64,000 nt of DNA from Vombatus ursinus (GCF_900497805.2 NW_020954557.1:34510324-34574323), one strand, 5' to 3'; numbered from the stretch's first letter, positions 32,099 through 43,342 are shown. The notes: generated by a model not told the origin, from the letters alone. A program made the numbers and translations.

Positions 32099-32524
32099 AA
32101 AAAAAGAATGGTCCTATGGAAAAAATGATGATAAATTTGTTACACTTTATAAGCCAAAAGATGACAAATCTTCATAACTATAAATACAGATCTCAAAATA
32201 TCCTTGAGAATTCAACAAATGCACTATACTGCGATCAGGCATCATTATAGATAAAAATGTTGACCTGTACAATAGCAGAGATATAACATTAATCCATAAA
32301 AATTTAAGAACAACATTTTTAATAGCTGTCACTATAACAAGTACTCATACTCTCCAGATTACACGGACTGAAAATCTTTCAAAATATGGAAGCCTAAAAG
32401 ATGAAAACAAAGCCATGTGGGAAGAGGATGAAGCACACAGCATTTCTATCATCCTAACTGCTACTAATATTGCTCCCGAAGATGCTTTCAGAACATCTAT
32501 AGATGAGCTTACATCCTAATAGCT
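32099..32524 (+). mobile_element. Possible R4/Dong-type LINE C-terminal remnant
   Basis: A + strand frame with no stop from about 32219 to the TAA near 32518 reads, in pieces, DLYNSRDITLIHKN, RTTFLIAVTI, LSKYGSLKDENKAMWEED and SIIL. Spacing resembles the terminal RPDI...LIDVAIP...KY-DL--EI--MW...VIPIII pattern of LINEs with a restriction-like endonuclease. The expected D in LIDV is A here, so the site would be dead. Upstream frames are broken. The family call is inference from pattern only. Confidence 0.4.
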
Positions 32525-33470
32525 TTTTTTAAAAATAAGTTTTTTATTGATATCTTTTGTTTCTCATATCATCATAGTTACTCCAGGTATTCCTTCCATT
32601 TCTCCTCCTAGAAACCCATGGTACAAATAGTATTTTTAGAGAGGGAAAATGATCAGCACAACTGATCAATATATTGAGAAAATCTGAAAACATGTGCAGT
32701 GTAATACTGGTGGACCTTTCATCTCCACAAGGGGGTGGGTTGTGGTGTTCTCTAATGCTTTTTCACTTGATTCCTGCTTGCATTTTATAATTTTGTTACA
32801 TTTATATATGATTTTTTTTGGTGTGTAGTTCCTCCCCCCCATTTACATTGTTATACTTATTGTATATATTGCTTTCTTGTCTCTGCTTAGTTCATTCTGT
32901 ATCAGTTCATATAACTCTTTCCATGCTTCTGTGTATTCATCACACCTCTTGTTTCTTACAGCACAGTAATATTCCAGTGCTTTCATATGCCACAATTTAT
33001 TTATTATTCCCCAATTGATGGGGATATACTTGTTTACAAATCTTTGCTATCACAAAAAATGCTGCTGTAAATATTTTAGAATATTCAGGACTTTCTTCTT
33101 ATCAATGGTTTCTTGTGGAACAAGCTCAGTAATGAAGTTTCTTGTTCACAGGGTATGGCCATTTCATCATTTTATTTATTCTAAATTGCTTTCAAAAATA
33201 GTTGTACATTTCACAGCTCCACCAACAATATACTAGTGTGCCTATTATTCTACAACCCCTCCAATATTGATTATTGTCCTTTTTTGTCATCTTTGTCAAT
33301 TAATAGGGTGTTAGGTAAAACCTAGGAGCTGTTTTGATGTGCATTCCTCTGATTAGTGATATGGACTATTCCTTCATGCACTTGTGAATACTTTGCAGTT
33401 CTTTTGAGAACTATTCATATTCTTTGAGTACTTATCTATTGGGGAATGACTGTAAGTTTTATACACACAT
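32525..33470 (-). mobile_element. L1 LINE 'D', 3' UTR and ORF2 C-terminus
   Basis: Starts with poly-T and 'tttttattgatatcttttgt', then reverse landmarks 'catcagttcatataactctt' types, 'cacagtaatattccagtgct', 'ccccaattgatggggatata' and 'cagctccaccaacaatatac'. Translated on the - strand it fits the ORF2 terminal region. Start of the longest L1 in the window. Confidence 0.88.
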
Positions 33471-33592
33471 ATACATAAACAGACATGTATATATAAATTT
33501 GTATTAATTATAAAATGCTTTATATGTACACAAATGTATATATATACATATACAAATTGTTACATATAAATATATATATGCATATGTATATG

Positions 33593-33653
<61 letters not shown>
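33471..33653. repeat. AT/CATA tract and (TCTA)n tetranucleotide array inside L1 'D'
   Basis: Irregular TATA/CATA repeats to 33590, then about 15 TCTA units at 33593-33653. Confidence 0.95.
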
Positions 33654-34577
33654 TTTTTGGAAACCAAACACTCATCAGAGAAATTTGATACAAAGATTTT
33701 TTTCCCCATTCAACCTCTTCTCTTTTTATCTTAGATACATTAATTCTGTCTGTGCAATAGCTCTTTAGTTTCAAATAATCAAAGTTATTTATTCTATCTT
33801 TTTAAAATTGACTCTACCTTTTGTTTGGCTAAAAATACATCTCCAACCCATATCTGTGAGAGATACATGATATGTTTCTCTTCTATTTTTTATAGTATTT
33901 CCTTAAATATTAAGGTCACATACATTTAGATTATATTGTAAGATATGGTTTGAGGTATTGGTCTAAGCCTCATTTCTGCTGGACTGCTTTCCAGTTTTCC
34001 CAGCAGTTTTTATCAAATATTTTTTTCCTAGATAATTTTTTATTTTCCACTTTATCAAACATGAGATTATTGGGTTCTATTGTTTCTGATTATCCTTTAC
34101 CTAGTCTGTTCCATTGATCTATTTTTAAAAAAAATCAGTACTAGATGGTTTGAATTACTGCTGTTTCATAATATAGTTTGAGCTTTGGAAATGCTATTCA
34201 CCTTTTTCCTTCCTTCTTTTCATCATTTTCCTTGATAATCTACATCTTTTGTTTTTCCAACTAAATTTTGTTATTATTATATCAACTTCTATAAGGTATC
34301 CCCTTGGTAATTTGATTGGTATAGAATTAAAAGCATAAATTAATTTTAGTAATATTGTCATTTTTATTATATTGGCATGCCCCAGCCATAAGCACTGAAT
34401 ATTTCCAGCTATTTAAGTTGTTCTTGATTTCTTTAAGGAGCCCTTTGTAATTGAATCTATACAAGTCTTTTTTGTGCTTTCATAGGTTAATCTGTAGATA
34501 TTGTCCTTTTTATAATTGCTTTGTGTGTTTTGTTATTTTATATAGAAATGATATTGATTCTTGAGAGTTTATTTTAT
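33654..34577 (-). mobile_element. L1 LINE 'D', ORF2 post-RT region
   Basis: 'ggactgctttccagttttcc', 'tagtctgttccattgatcta' and 'ccataagcactgaatatttc' follow the reverse L1 consensus. Confidence 0.88.
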
Positions 34578-34731
34578 TTTATTTTAATTTTTTTTGGGCT
34601 AGGCATTGGGGTTAAGTGACTTGCCCAGGGTCACACAGCTAGTAAGTGCTATGTGTCTGAGGTCGGATTTGAACTCAAGACCTCCTGAATCCAGGACTAG
34701 TGCTCTATCCACTGTGCCACCTAGCTGCTCC
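34578..34731 (-). mobile_element. Marsupial tRNA-derived SINE in L1 'D'
   Basis: 'ggggttaagtgacttgccca', 'ggtcggatttgaactcaaga', 'ctgtgccacctagctgctcc'. TSD 'tgagagtttattttat' (34562-34577) and 'tgagaatttattttat' (34732-34747), one mismatch. Confidence 0.96.
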
Positions 34732-34747
34732 TGAGAATTTATTTTAT

Positions 34748-35437
34748 AATACTACTTTGCTGAAGCTATTAGTTGTCTCAATTCCTATCTTTTCTGATTC
34801 CCCAGAATTTTCCAAGTAAACCCTCATATCATCAGCAAAAAGAGATAGCTTTATCTCCTCTTGATCTATCTTTATACTTTTGATTTCTTTATCTTTATGT
34901 GTTACTGTTGTTAGCATTTCCAGAACTATATTAAATAATAATGGAAAGAGTGGACATTTTTGATTCACTTCTATATTTATCAGAAAAAGTTATAGCATAT
35001 TCCCAATTTATATGATGCTTGCTTTTGATTTTAGATAGAAATATTTTGTGATATTCAAAAAGATCTCTCTATGCCTATACTTTGTAGGATTTTTAGCATA
35101 AAATTGATGTACTTTGTCAAGGGCTTTTTTTGCTTCTATTAAGACGACCATTTTGGTCTTGGGTGGTTTATTTTTTAATATAATTGTGTTCACTTTTTTA
35201 GTGTTGAAGCATCTTTGTATTCCTAATATAAATCCTAATTGGTTTTAATGAATAATTCCTTGGACAAATCCTTGTAATCTGTTTGACAGGTTTGCATGAA
35301 AAAAATTTTAGTCAAAGTTCACAAATGATATTGACCTATGATCTTCTTTCTATATTTTATCTTTTCCTGGTTCAGGTATTAGGTTCATATTTGCCTAATA
35401 AAACGATTCTGGTAGGATGATTTCTTTCTTAATTTTT
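34748..35437 (-). mobile_element. L1 LINE 'D', reverse transcriptase core
   Basis: The - strand frame 34968-34744 reads QKCPLFPLLFNIVLEML and then KLSLFADDMRVYLEN: the G-CPLSPLLFN and FADD catalytic boxes of L1 RT, with the expected G before CPL lost. The frame 35193-35008 gives TKMVVLIEAKKALDKVHQ, the I-IDAEKAFD box with the aspartate replaced. Enzymatically dead. Confidence 0.93.
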
Positions 35438-35570
35438 TTTGTCTAGGCAGTGGGGTTAAGCAACTTGCCCAGGGTCACACAGCTAGTAGGTGTCAAGTGT
35501 CTGAGGCCGATTTGAACTCAGATCCTTCTGACTCCAGGGCTGGTGCTTTATCTACTGTGTCACCTACCCC
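35438..35570 (-). mobile_element. Marsupial tRNA-derived SINE in L1 'D'
   Basis: 'ggggttaagcaacttgccca', 'gtgtctgaggccgatttgaa', 'ctactgtgtcacctacccc'. A perfect 15-base TSD 'tctttcttaattttt' at 35423-35437 and 35571-35585. Confidence 0.96.
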
Positions 35571-35585
35571 TCTTTCTTAATTTTT

Positions 35586-36840
35586 GAGAACAATTTGTGA
35601 AATATAGATAATGATTGTCCTTAAAAAATTTGATAGAATTCTCCAGGGAGTCAATCAGGACCAGAAATTTTTTTTCTGGAGTAGTTCCCTTACAACTAGA
35701 TCTATTTTTTCTTTCTTTCTTTTTTTTTGAGATTGGATCATTTAAGATCTTGAACGGGTCTTTTGATAGTTTGAGTAATTTATGTAATTTATAGTTTTGA
35801 AGGTATTCCTTTATTTTTTCTCAATTCTGTTATATAATTGTGTATAATGTTCTGATTATTCTTTTCATTTCTTCTGACTTGATGTGATTTCACCTTGTTC
35901 ATTTGCTATTTTATTTATTGGATTTTCTACTCTTTTCTTTTAATCTGATTAGCTAAAGGTTTATCAATTTTAATTTCAAATAATTGGATTTTATCATTTT
36001 TATGGATTTTTGTTTACAATTTATCTAATTCCTCCTAATTTTTAATGTCTTCCCTTTTGTGCTTATTTTAGGTTAGTTTATTTGTTGGCTTTCTAATTTT
36101 TTAAATGCACATTTAGTTCATTAATCTTTTTTTCCTATTTTATTAATGTATGTTTGTAAGGATATGATTTTGTTTTTGGTCTGAGAATTGCTTTAGCTGC
36201 ATCTTAGAAGCTTTGATATGTTGTTTCATCATTATCATTTCCCTTTACATAATTATCAATTGCTTCTATATTTTGTTCTTTGACTCACTCATTATTTAGG
36301 ATTTTGTCATTAAGTCTCCATTTGAGTATATATCTTTTGTTTGTGGTCCCTGATCCAATAACTATTTTTTATCGCATTATGTTTTGTAAAAGCAGAAACT
36401 GTTTCTGCCTTTTTATATTTGTTAACAATATCTCTGTACCCTAGTACTTGGTCAATTTTTGTTAAACGTTTCATGTGCAGCTGATAAATTATACATGTAT
36501 ATATTCTTTTGCTGTCCCATTTACAAGATGCCATAAGTCTTTTAACTCTAGTTTTTCCAGTAATTTGTTCAGTTCCATATTTTCCCCTTTTGTTTAGCTT
36601 TCTGTTTGATTTATCTGAAACTGACAGAGGGATACTAAAATCTCTGTCAAATTATGATTTTTCCTCTCTTCTGCTTCAAGCACAATTACAATGTTCCTTC
36701 AATTTCCTTACCTTAATCTTTTTTAAAGGAGATTCTGTTTCTACTGGCTCTCTTTCTTTCTCTGTCAATCTTCTTCTCTTGTTTATTACCCCTTTTCCTT
36801 TGGGGTTTTACTTATAAGTGTTGTTTTTTAATCATTTGCT
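35586..36840 (-). mobile_element. L1 LINE 'D', RT N-terminus and endonuclease
   Basis: Reverse landmarks: 'aaggtttatcaattttaatt', 'ctttagctgcatcttagaag', 'gttctttgactcactcatta' and 'tttgatttatctgaaactga'. The - strand frame 36534-36310 includes NAIKNSYWIRDHKQKIYTQME near the endonuclease-Z boundary. No intact frame. Confidence 0.83.
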
Positions 36841-37309
36841 TTTGTCTCATTATAGAATTTTCCTCTCTCTTTTTTTCTTCCCAGATTCCCTTTTCCTTTC
36901 CTCCCTTTCAACCAGTCTTGTTCATTAGCTTTTTTAATTTCTTTTTTTTCAACCCTTTTTGAAAAGGATTTCTCTCACTCTTCATTATCCATTCCCTCTT
37001 TCTGTCTACTCTAGATTCTCATTCTCTGATTAATGACTGCTATAATCTCTGGTTTCTCTCTTTTCTCTCTAGTCCTCAAGTAATCAAAACTTGCAAGGTA
37101 TCCATTCTAGGTTTTCTTTTCTAAGCAAGTTCTACCATTGCCTTGTAGAGGTTACCCTGTGGATTCTTCTTTTCCTTTGCCTCATTCCCAGAACAATGCC
37201 AGTTATCCAAGTTTTCAGAGAAAATTCTGCTCCAAGGTAGGGCACTGCTCCCACCATGTCCCTGATTATGTAGCCCCCCCCACTGATCTATTCCCCTTTG
37301 GTTACTTTT
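36841..37309 (-). mobile_element. L1 LINE 'D', inter-ORF region (probable)
   Basis: Pyrimidine-rich sequence in the place where L1 has its spacer between ORF1 and ORF2. Assigned mainly by position. Confidence 0.5.
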
Positions 37310-37668
37310 TTCTTTTTTTTAAGGAATTTTTTATTTAATTAATTTATTTTTAGTTTTCAACAATCACTTCCTGAAACTTCTGAGTTTTAAATTTTTTCCT
37401 CCTCCCTCCACACTTTCCTCCCGAAGATGGCATACAATCTGATATAGGCTCCACATATAAATTCCTATTAAACATATTTTCACATAAGTCACGTTGTGAA
37501 GAAGAATTAGAACCAGTAGGAGGAACCACAAGAAAGAAGAAAAAAAACAAAACAGAAGGAAAAAAAAGAGCAAAGAGTATGCTTTGATCTGCATTTTAAC
37601 CCCAAAGTTCTTTCTCTGGATGTGGATAGCATTTTCCATCAGGAGACTTCTGGAGATGTCTTAGATTC
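37310..37668 (-). mobile_element. Younger truncated L1 3' end inside L1 'D'
   Basis: Opens with poly-T. It then has 'cttcctgaaacttctgagtt', 'cacataagtcacgttgtgaa' and 'gttctttctctggatgtgga', the same 3' UTR as 53225-53520. A perfect 12-base TSD 'ttggttactttt' at 37298-37309 and 37669-37680. A 359-base, 5'-truncated insertion. Confidence 0.93.
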
Positions 37669-37680
37669 TTGGTTACTTTT

Positions 37681-38230
37681 CTACATTTGCTTCAAAATTT
37701 CCTGTCTATGTTTATGCTTTTCCATTTCTCCAGATGTCAGTTACCTTAGGGAGTCCCAATTCCTACCCTACAGAGGTAGGATGGGTAGACTTTTTGAGCA
37801 CCAAATCCTTCAGGCCCAACCAGTGCAAGGTCCTCATTTCCCTTCACAGACCATCTCTTTTTAACCATGGCAGCATTCATCAATGGAACACTCTGCCACT
37901 ACCAAAGCAAAGCTTACTTCCTTTTATGCCCTTTTCAATCCTTTCCCCTCCTTCTCACACACTCCCTTATAGGCTATTCTCTTTCTGAAAACAAACCCCT
38001 TCATTGTTTGCCATTAATTTGACCCTGTAAGATTACACATTCCTATCTTCTGATTCTATCCCCTCATGCTCACTTCTTCACTGTCACCTCCCTTGAACTT
38101 AGACTTTCACCCCATCTCCTTGTGCACATTTAGAAAGAAGTTTCTTACTTGTCTCTCTTCTATTACTGTTGCTATCACTGGCTGCTGCATTTATTCAGTC
38201 TTTCTGTATTTCTATCATTTGGAGTGTTAA
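37681..38230 (-). mobile_element. L1 LINE 'D', inter-ORF region continued (probable)
   Basis: Lies between the TSD-flanked insert and the ORF1 region. 'gcagcattcatcaatggaac' and 'cctatcttctgattctatcc' are not known to me from another family. Confidence 0.45.
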
Positions 38231-39190
38231 AGAAGTAAACAATCTCTTTGGTTCTGGTTTTCTATCTAAAAATATTTCAAATGTCTCTTTCTTATTGAAT
38301 GTCATCTTTTCTCATGAATAGTTAAGCTCAGCTTCTCAGGGTAGGTCAGTCTGGGCTGCATACTGAGTTCCATTGCTCTTTGGAACATAGTTTTCCATTC
38401 CCTTCTATGTTTTCTGGTGGGTGCAGAATAGTCTGGTCTTATTCAACTTTCTTTTTCTTTGTATTTGAATAATTTGAATATTTTTTGTATTTCTCCTGAT
38501 TGCTTGCAGAATTTATTTTTTTTTCTGAATTGACTTGTTAAATTTAACCATTATGATTCTTGAAGTTTGAAGCCTTTATTTTTTTTTGGAGATGATTTAT
38601 GAATTCTTTCAATTTGTATTTCATTTGATTTGTTCAGAATTCTGGGCAGTTCTATTATATCCTGCAGTATGATTTTGAGGTTTTTTTTTTGTCCTACTAT
38701 ATTTTTTTGAGAGATCTATGATTTTTAGATAGTCTCTATACAATCTGTTTTTGAGACCAGGATGTTACACTTTCATAGTGAGCATATTTTCTTTGAAGGT
38801 TATTGTTTTTTGCTTCTATTTTTCTAGATTGTCCCTCACTTCTGTATATTTGCATTACCAATATATTATTTTGTCTTTTCTTTCTTTAGTGTGAGTTCTA
38901 ATTTTAGTTTTTCTATAAATTCTAGTTTTTAAACTCTTTTTTTAAAAACTCTTTTCTATGTTTAAGTTATAAATTCTGCTCCCATAATTCTCCTACAACA
39001 GTGTATTGTGGTTCCATGCTCTCATATTCCACAGGGTCATCTGTCTCATCAAGTGTTGGATCATTTCCCTTTCTTTTGCAGCATATATATTCATAGATGC
39101 CTGAACCAATTTTCAAGATCTGTTGTCCATATTTCCTTATAGTGTTAATATTTTCCCTCTTAATTTTTCTGCTTACATTCAAGTTCCTTC
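38231..39190 (-). mobile_element. L1 LINE 'D', ORF1 region
   Basis: The layout mirrors ORF1 of copies A and B in reverse: 'cttattgaatgtcatctttt', 'ctcagcttctcagggtaggt', 'gattgcttgcagaattta', 'gatgatttatgaattctttc' and 'tttttagatagtctctatac', where A and B have 'ggtgattggtggattc' and 'agatggtccaataattt'. More diverged than A and B, so older. The 71-codon - frame 39182-38967 has no domain. Confidence 0.6.
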
Positions 39191-40317
39191 AGGTTTTTTT
39201 TCTTTTTTCCTGAAAGTTTTAGTAATTTTAGTTTCAGTTTTTTTTTCTTTTTTTCTCCAATTTTCCCCTATTCACTTTTTGCTTGATGGTTTCCCTGGTG
39301 GCTGAATCTCAAAGTGTCTTAGCCTCCTCCTATACTGGACAATTCATGGTACACCAGCCTAAGTCTCTATGCCATGTGACTTGTGTGGTCAGAATTAGCC
39401 CTGGCTGGGTAATATACTCTTTCCCTAGGGTTTACTGGAGTGTAGCACAGAACCCCCTCCCTCTCCCCCTCATTGTCCTGTCCCAGTGTCCTGTCCTGTT
39501 TTTTCTCTTTCAGTATCCTTTTTAAGGATGTCCTTGTGGAGACTATGCTCACAAGATGCAAATGTAAATTATTCTTGCACAATTTTTAATAGAAATGGGA
39601 ACTATGGATGAGAAGTAATTGATGATCTCTTGGTTGCATTTTTTTTAAGATAAGTATACAGTCCAAGATTTTGTAAGGGTTTTGAAGGATAAATTCTCAA
39701 GGTATATAAAGGAAGGTAAGATATCAAAGGTAGGGCACTGCTCACCCCAACTTTCAGTATATATATTGAGCTAGTGTTAGGTGAACTTGAACATTGTTGG
39801 GGCCACTCAAAGAGTTTCATATTCTGTGAAAGATGGGATCTGATGGGAATATATTCCCAGATGCTTTGGGGGAGGCTAAACTTTGTTTAGGTTAACCCAT
39901 TAATGCTTGGCATGGTTTGGACTAATATAATAGATTTAACAGGGTAGGAAACTCCCCAAATACTACTCTGATGTTTCATCATGGTGTTCAGGAGACCCCA
40001 AGCTGTTGAAGGTTATTCTAGTTCAGTGCAATCTTTGGCAGTCTTCCTGTATTAGAAAAATTTGGGATATAGCCCTAACAACAGACCATGTCTCTTTTTT
40101 GAGGACTAGCCTAGTTAAATATGTAGAAGTTAATCACTAGTAAGTTAGACACTTGGTAAGGAATCCCTAGGTCATAGTGACCTATGAAACAACAATACAG
40201 GCTTATAGGCCTACATGTCCTCTCCTGATTCTGTAGTAATTATAGCAAACTAGTTGAAAAGGGGGGAAAAGATAATAAAAATCTTTAGGTTTTTAAGCCA
40301 TCTATAAAGAGTGTACC
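39191..40317. other. Unclassified stretch, may include 5' UTR of L1 'D'
   Basis: The first 300-350 bases could be L1 5' UTR by position. The remainder matches nothing I know. A 10-base inverted repeat-like 'caggcttataggcctac' is near 40199. Confidence 0.4.
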
Positions 40318-40699
40318 AGATGGATTCATATTGGCTGAACAGTCATAACCAAAGAGTATTAATTATGACAATATTTCAACCTAGAGGGGATTATCTAGGG
40401 ACATGTTATAGGACTCTGTTCTATTCAGTATTTTTATCAGTGACTAGGATAACAGTATGATAGGGTTAGAGTTGTATTTGTGAATAACAAAAAGTTTGGA
40501 GAAATAACAAATAAAATGTTATGTATCAGACTCATTTCAAAAAGATATAAACTGTCTACAGAGTCATGATGATAAAATTCAATAAGGGTACATGTAAAGT
40601 CTTACATTTATATTTTTAAAATGCACAATTATAGAATAAGGGGAACCTCTATCAACTGCAGTTCAAATGAAACACAGGGGTTTGTGTGTAAAGGAAACT
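40318..40699 (+). mobile_element. L3/CR1 LINE fragment, RT region
   Basis: 'gactctgttctattcagtat', 'tttttatcagtgactaggat' and 'cataggg'-type text follow the CR1/L3 segment encoding LFNIFINDLD and the pre-FADD region. Confidence 0.65.
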
Positions 40700-40925
40700 C
40701 AGAATGTCAACAAGCATTTATTAAGTGCCTACTATGTGCTAGGTACTGTGAATAGTGTTGGGCATACAAAGAAAGGCAAAAGATAGCCCCTTCTCTCAAG
40801 GAACACAGAGTCTAATGAGGCAGATAACATGTGAATAACCATGTAAAAACAAGCTATGCATGTATTTATACACATATGTGATAAATTAGAGATAATCACA
40901 GAAGGAAGGAAACAGCATTATTTTC
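40700..40925 (-). mobile_element. L2 3' end
   Basis: 'gcatttattaagtgcctact', 'ggcatacaaagaaaggcaaa', 'cttctctcaaggaacacaga'. Confidence 0.9.
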
Positions 40926-41024
40926 GTCTGTGTGACATAGCTGTCAAAGAATCTAATTTGATCTCAATTACCATGTATTCATTGAAATATTTAAGTGTTT
41001 ATTTTTTATCTTAGGCCATGTTAA

Positions 41025-41241
41025 TGAGAGACAGTGTGGTATAGTGGACAGAGAGTTGATCGCAAATTCAAATTCGGGTTCAGGTCTTGTGTCTGACAGA
41101 TACTAGTTGTGTCACTTGACTTCTCAATGTGCCAGGCAGGTCTCTGAAACTCTGAGATAACGGAGTGTGTGCTGATCTGAATTGGTGAAGGGAATTTCAC
41201 CTCTAGGCAATCCTAGTTCAATGAAATCACAGGTCCAGACC
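41025..41241 (+). mobile_element. THER1-type CORE-SINE, near full length
   Basis: Head 'agacagtgtggtatagtgga', box-B region 'gggttcaggtcttgt', core 'tctctgaaactctgagataa', 3' end 'gttcaatgaaatcacaggtc'. Confidence 0.85.
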
Positions 41242-41750
41242 CAAAGAGATTGCACTAATATAATTTCTAGAAAAAGGCATTATAATAGTCCTGATGTTCT
41301 CTATGCTGGCTGGACAACATTTGGAGTTTTGAGTTCAGTACTGGATGACATATTTTAAGAGTGACATTAACAAATGAAAGTGTGTGGAGGGTGACCAGAA
41401 TAGCAAGAGGTGTGGAAACTGTCGGATGAGTAACTCTCAAAGGGCTTGGGAATGTTTAGCCTGAAGAAGAGAAGACTTCAGAGGGTACATGAGGACTGTC
41501 TTCAAATACTTGAGAGGCTGCCATATGGAAAAGAGATTAAGTTTTCTCTGTTTAGGTCAGAACGCAAAAAAGAAATAGAAAACGGAGGTGAAGAAAATTA
41601 CCAGAGGGCAAGGTCTATGGGTGGAAATAGTGAGGAGTCAGAGTTCAGCTCAATATAAAGAAACCATTCTAAGAATTAGTCAATAAAATGTAGTGGAATG
41701 GACTGCCTTGTGAAGCAGGGAATTTCTAGTCACCAAAAGGGGTAAATCAG
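41242..41750 (+). mobile_element. L3/CR1 LINE 3' coding end
   Basis: 'ggagggtgaccagaatagca', 'ggaatgtttagcctgaagaa', 'ctgtcttcaaatacttgaga', 'ggaatggactgccttgtgaa'. The 70-codon frame 41446-41658 starts MGMFSLKKRRLQRVHEDCLQ, matching the GMFSLEKRRLRGD segment. Confidence 0.87.
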
Positions 41751-42293
41751 ACCCTTGTTCCTAACTCTCTACAGTTTGGCTTCAGAGCTCATCAACTCTC
41801 TCCAGTTACCAGTGATCTCTTAATGGTTAAATCTAACGGCCTTTTCTCTATCTTCACCTTTGTTGACCTTTCTGAAGCCTTTGACATTGTTGATCACCTT
41901 CCTCTGATTAATGTTTTATTATTTCTAGGTTTTCATGACACTACTCTAACCTGATGCTCTTTCTACCTCTCTGACTACTCCTTCTGAATGTCCTTTACTG
42001 GATGTTTTTCCAAGTTACACCTACTAATTGTGGGTATCCCCAAGGATTTGGATCTGGGTCCTCTTCTCTTGTCTGTATTATTTGCTTGGGAATCTGATCC
42101 TATCATCAATCTCATCCCATGGATTAAGTGATCATTTTCACATTAATGATTCTTAGATCTACTTATATAGCCCTAACCTCACTCTTAATCTCCAAACTCA
42201 CATCCACAATTTCCTATTGGACATCTAGCACTGGGTGTCTTATGGACACTTTAAACTCAATATGTTTAAAATTGAATTCATTATTTCTCTTCA
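41751..42293 (+). mobile_element. L2 LINE RT fragment inside L3/CR1
   Basis: 'acagtttggcttcagagctc', 'gaagcctttgacattgttga' (the AFDIVD box) and 'gggtatccccaaggatttgg' (G-PQG region) follow L2 RT. It has neither 5' nor 3' L2 ends. Confidence 0.85.
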
Positions 42294-42350
42294 TTGGGTA
42301 GGAGATTGGACTAGATATCTTTTATGATTTCTTCCAACTCTAAGAGTACT
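42294..42350 (+). mobile_element. L3/CR1 LINE 3' terminus
   Basis: 'gggtaggagattggactaga' and 'tttcttccaactctaagag' complete the L3/CR1 copy interrupted at 41750. Confidence 0.8.
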
Positions 42351-42449
42351 ATGTGTTAATGAAAATGCAACATCTGACATTTGATAAGGTTCAGTGGTCT
42401 TAGGATCTTCATCAGAAATGGTCATAGGATTCCCAAAATGTGAAACTTT

Positions 42450-42562
42450 ACTGGGCTTTCAATTTTCAATTAAAGACTGGATGGTTACTTGTCAGTTATG
42501 TTGTAAAGGGAATTCTCATTAAGGTACATGTCAGATAGATGCCTCTAAGATCCCTTAAAACT
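42450..42562 (+). mobile_element. Second L3/CR1 3' terminus
   Basis: 'aaagactggatggttacttg', 'cagttatgttgtaaagggaa' and 'gcctctaagatcccttaaaa' repeat the L3/CR1 3' end. Confidence 0.72.
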
Positions 42563-42591
42563 GAGCTCTGGGGATTTGTGAATAAATAGAA

Positions 42592-42594
42592 AGA

Positions 42595-42628
<34 letters not shown>
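42592..42628. repeat. (GA)n microsatellite
   Basis: Uninterrupted GA dinucleotides followed by a G-rich stretch. Confidence 0.95.
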
Positions 42629-42629
<1 letters not shown>

Positions 42630-42654
42630 GGATGGGGGTGGAGGGAGAGAAACA

Positions 42655-42805
42655 ATCTAGTCCAAGGATCATAAACTTGTCTTTAAAAAATAACTGTATT
42701 TCAATATTATTCATTGCATTTGTTATCCTAAATATTTTAATTATTCATTTAAAAACACTATTTTGAGATAGAGTCCATAGGCTTTACCACACTGCTGCAG
42801 ATCTA
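42655..42805 (+). mobile_element. Non-autonomous DNA transposon, hAT-like
   Basis: 'aaggatcataaacttgtctt', 'actgtatttcaatattattc' and 'agagtccataggctttacca' parallel the copy at 61440-61635. Confidence 0.55.
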
Positions 42806-42821
42806 TGATTCAAAAATGATT

Positions 42822-42988
42822 AAGAATCCTTTATCTAGATCAACTTCCTTATCTTACAGATGATGAAACTAAGACCCAGAAAAGTTAAGTGACTTCCTGA
42901 AGGTCAAATAGATAATCAGTGGTAAAGCTCAGATTCAGGCACAGGCCATTTGACTCCAAAAGCCAGTACTTTTTCTATCACTCAGGCT
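42822..42988 (-). mobile_element. MIR3-type SINE
   Basis: 'ttacagatgatgaaactaag', 'agttaagtgacttcctgaag', 'tttctatcactcaggc'. Confidence 0.82.
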
Positions 42989-43111
42989 CCTGGGGGTCCT
43001 TTCCTCCAAGAAAGGAAGAAGCCCCCCCTCCATGATTCAAATTTTCCCTTTTCATAACTTCCCCATTGTAACTTCCACATATATTGTGGTTTTGGGAAAG
43101 GATGGAAAAAA

Positions 43112-43342
43112 AGCATTTTAAGCATTGACTGTATTTTAGGTACTTGGCTAAGTGTTTTACAAATATCTTACAATAACCCTGGGAAGTAGGTACTATTATT
43201 TTCCTCATTTTACAGTTGAGACAGTTGAGGCAGACAGAAGTAAAGGGTCTTACTCAGGGTCATACAACTAGCAAGTGTCTGAGGCTGGTGGTCTTTCTGT
43301 CTCTAAGTCCAGCAGTCTATCCACTCCATCTCCTAGCTACCA
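43112..43342 (-). mobile_element. MIR-family SINE
   Basis: 'acttggctaagtgttttaca', 'cattttacagttgagacagt', 'ctcagggtcatacaactagc', 'cagcagtctatccactcc'. Confidence 0.87.

Noticed and set aside
39560-40317. Possible LTR-like or regulatory block
   Set aside because: No terminal repeats, no primer-binding site and no partner copy in the window.
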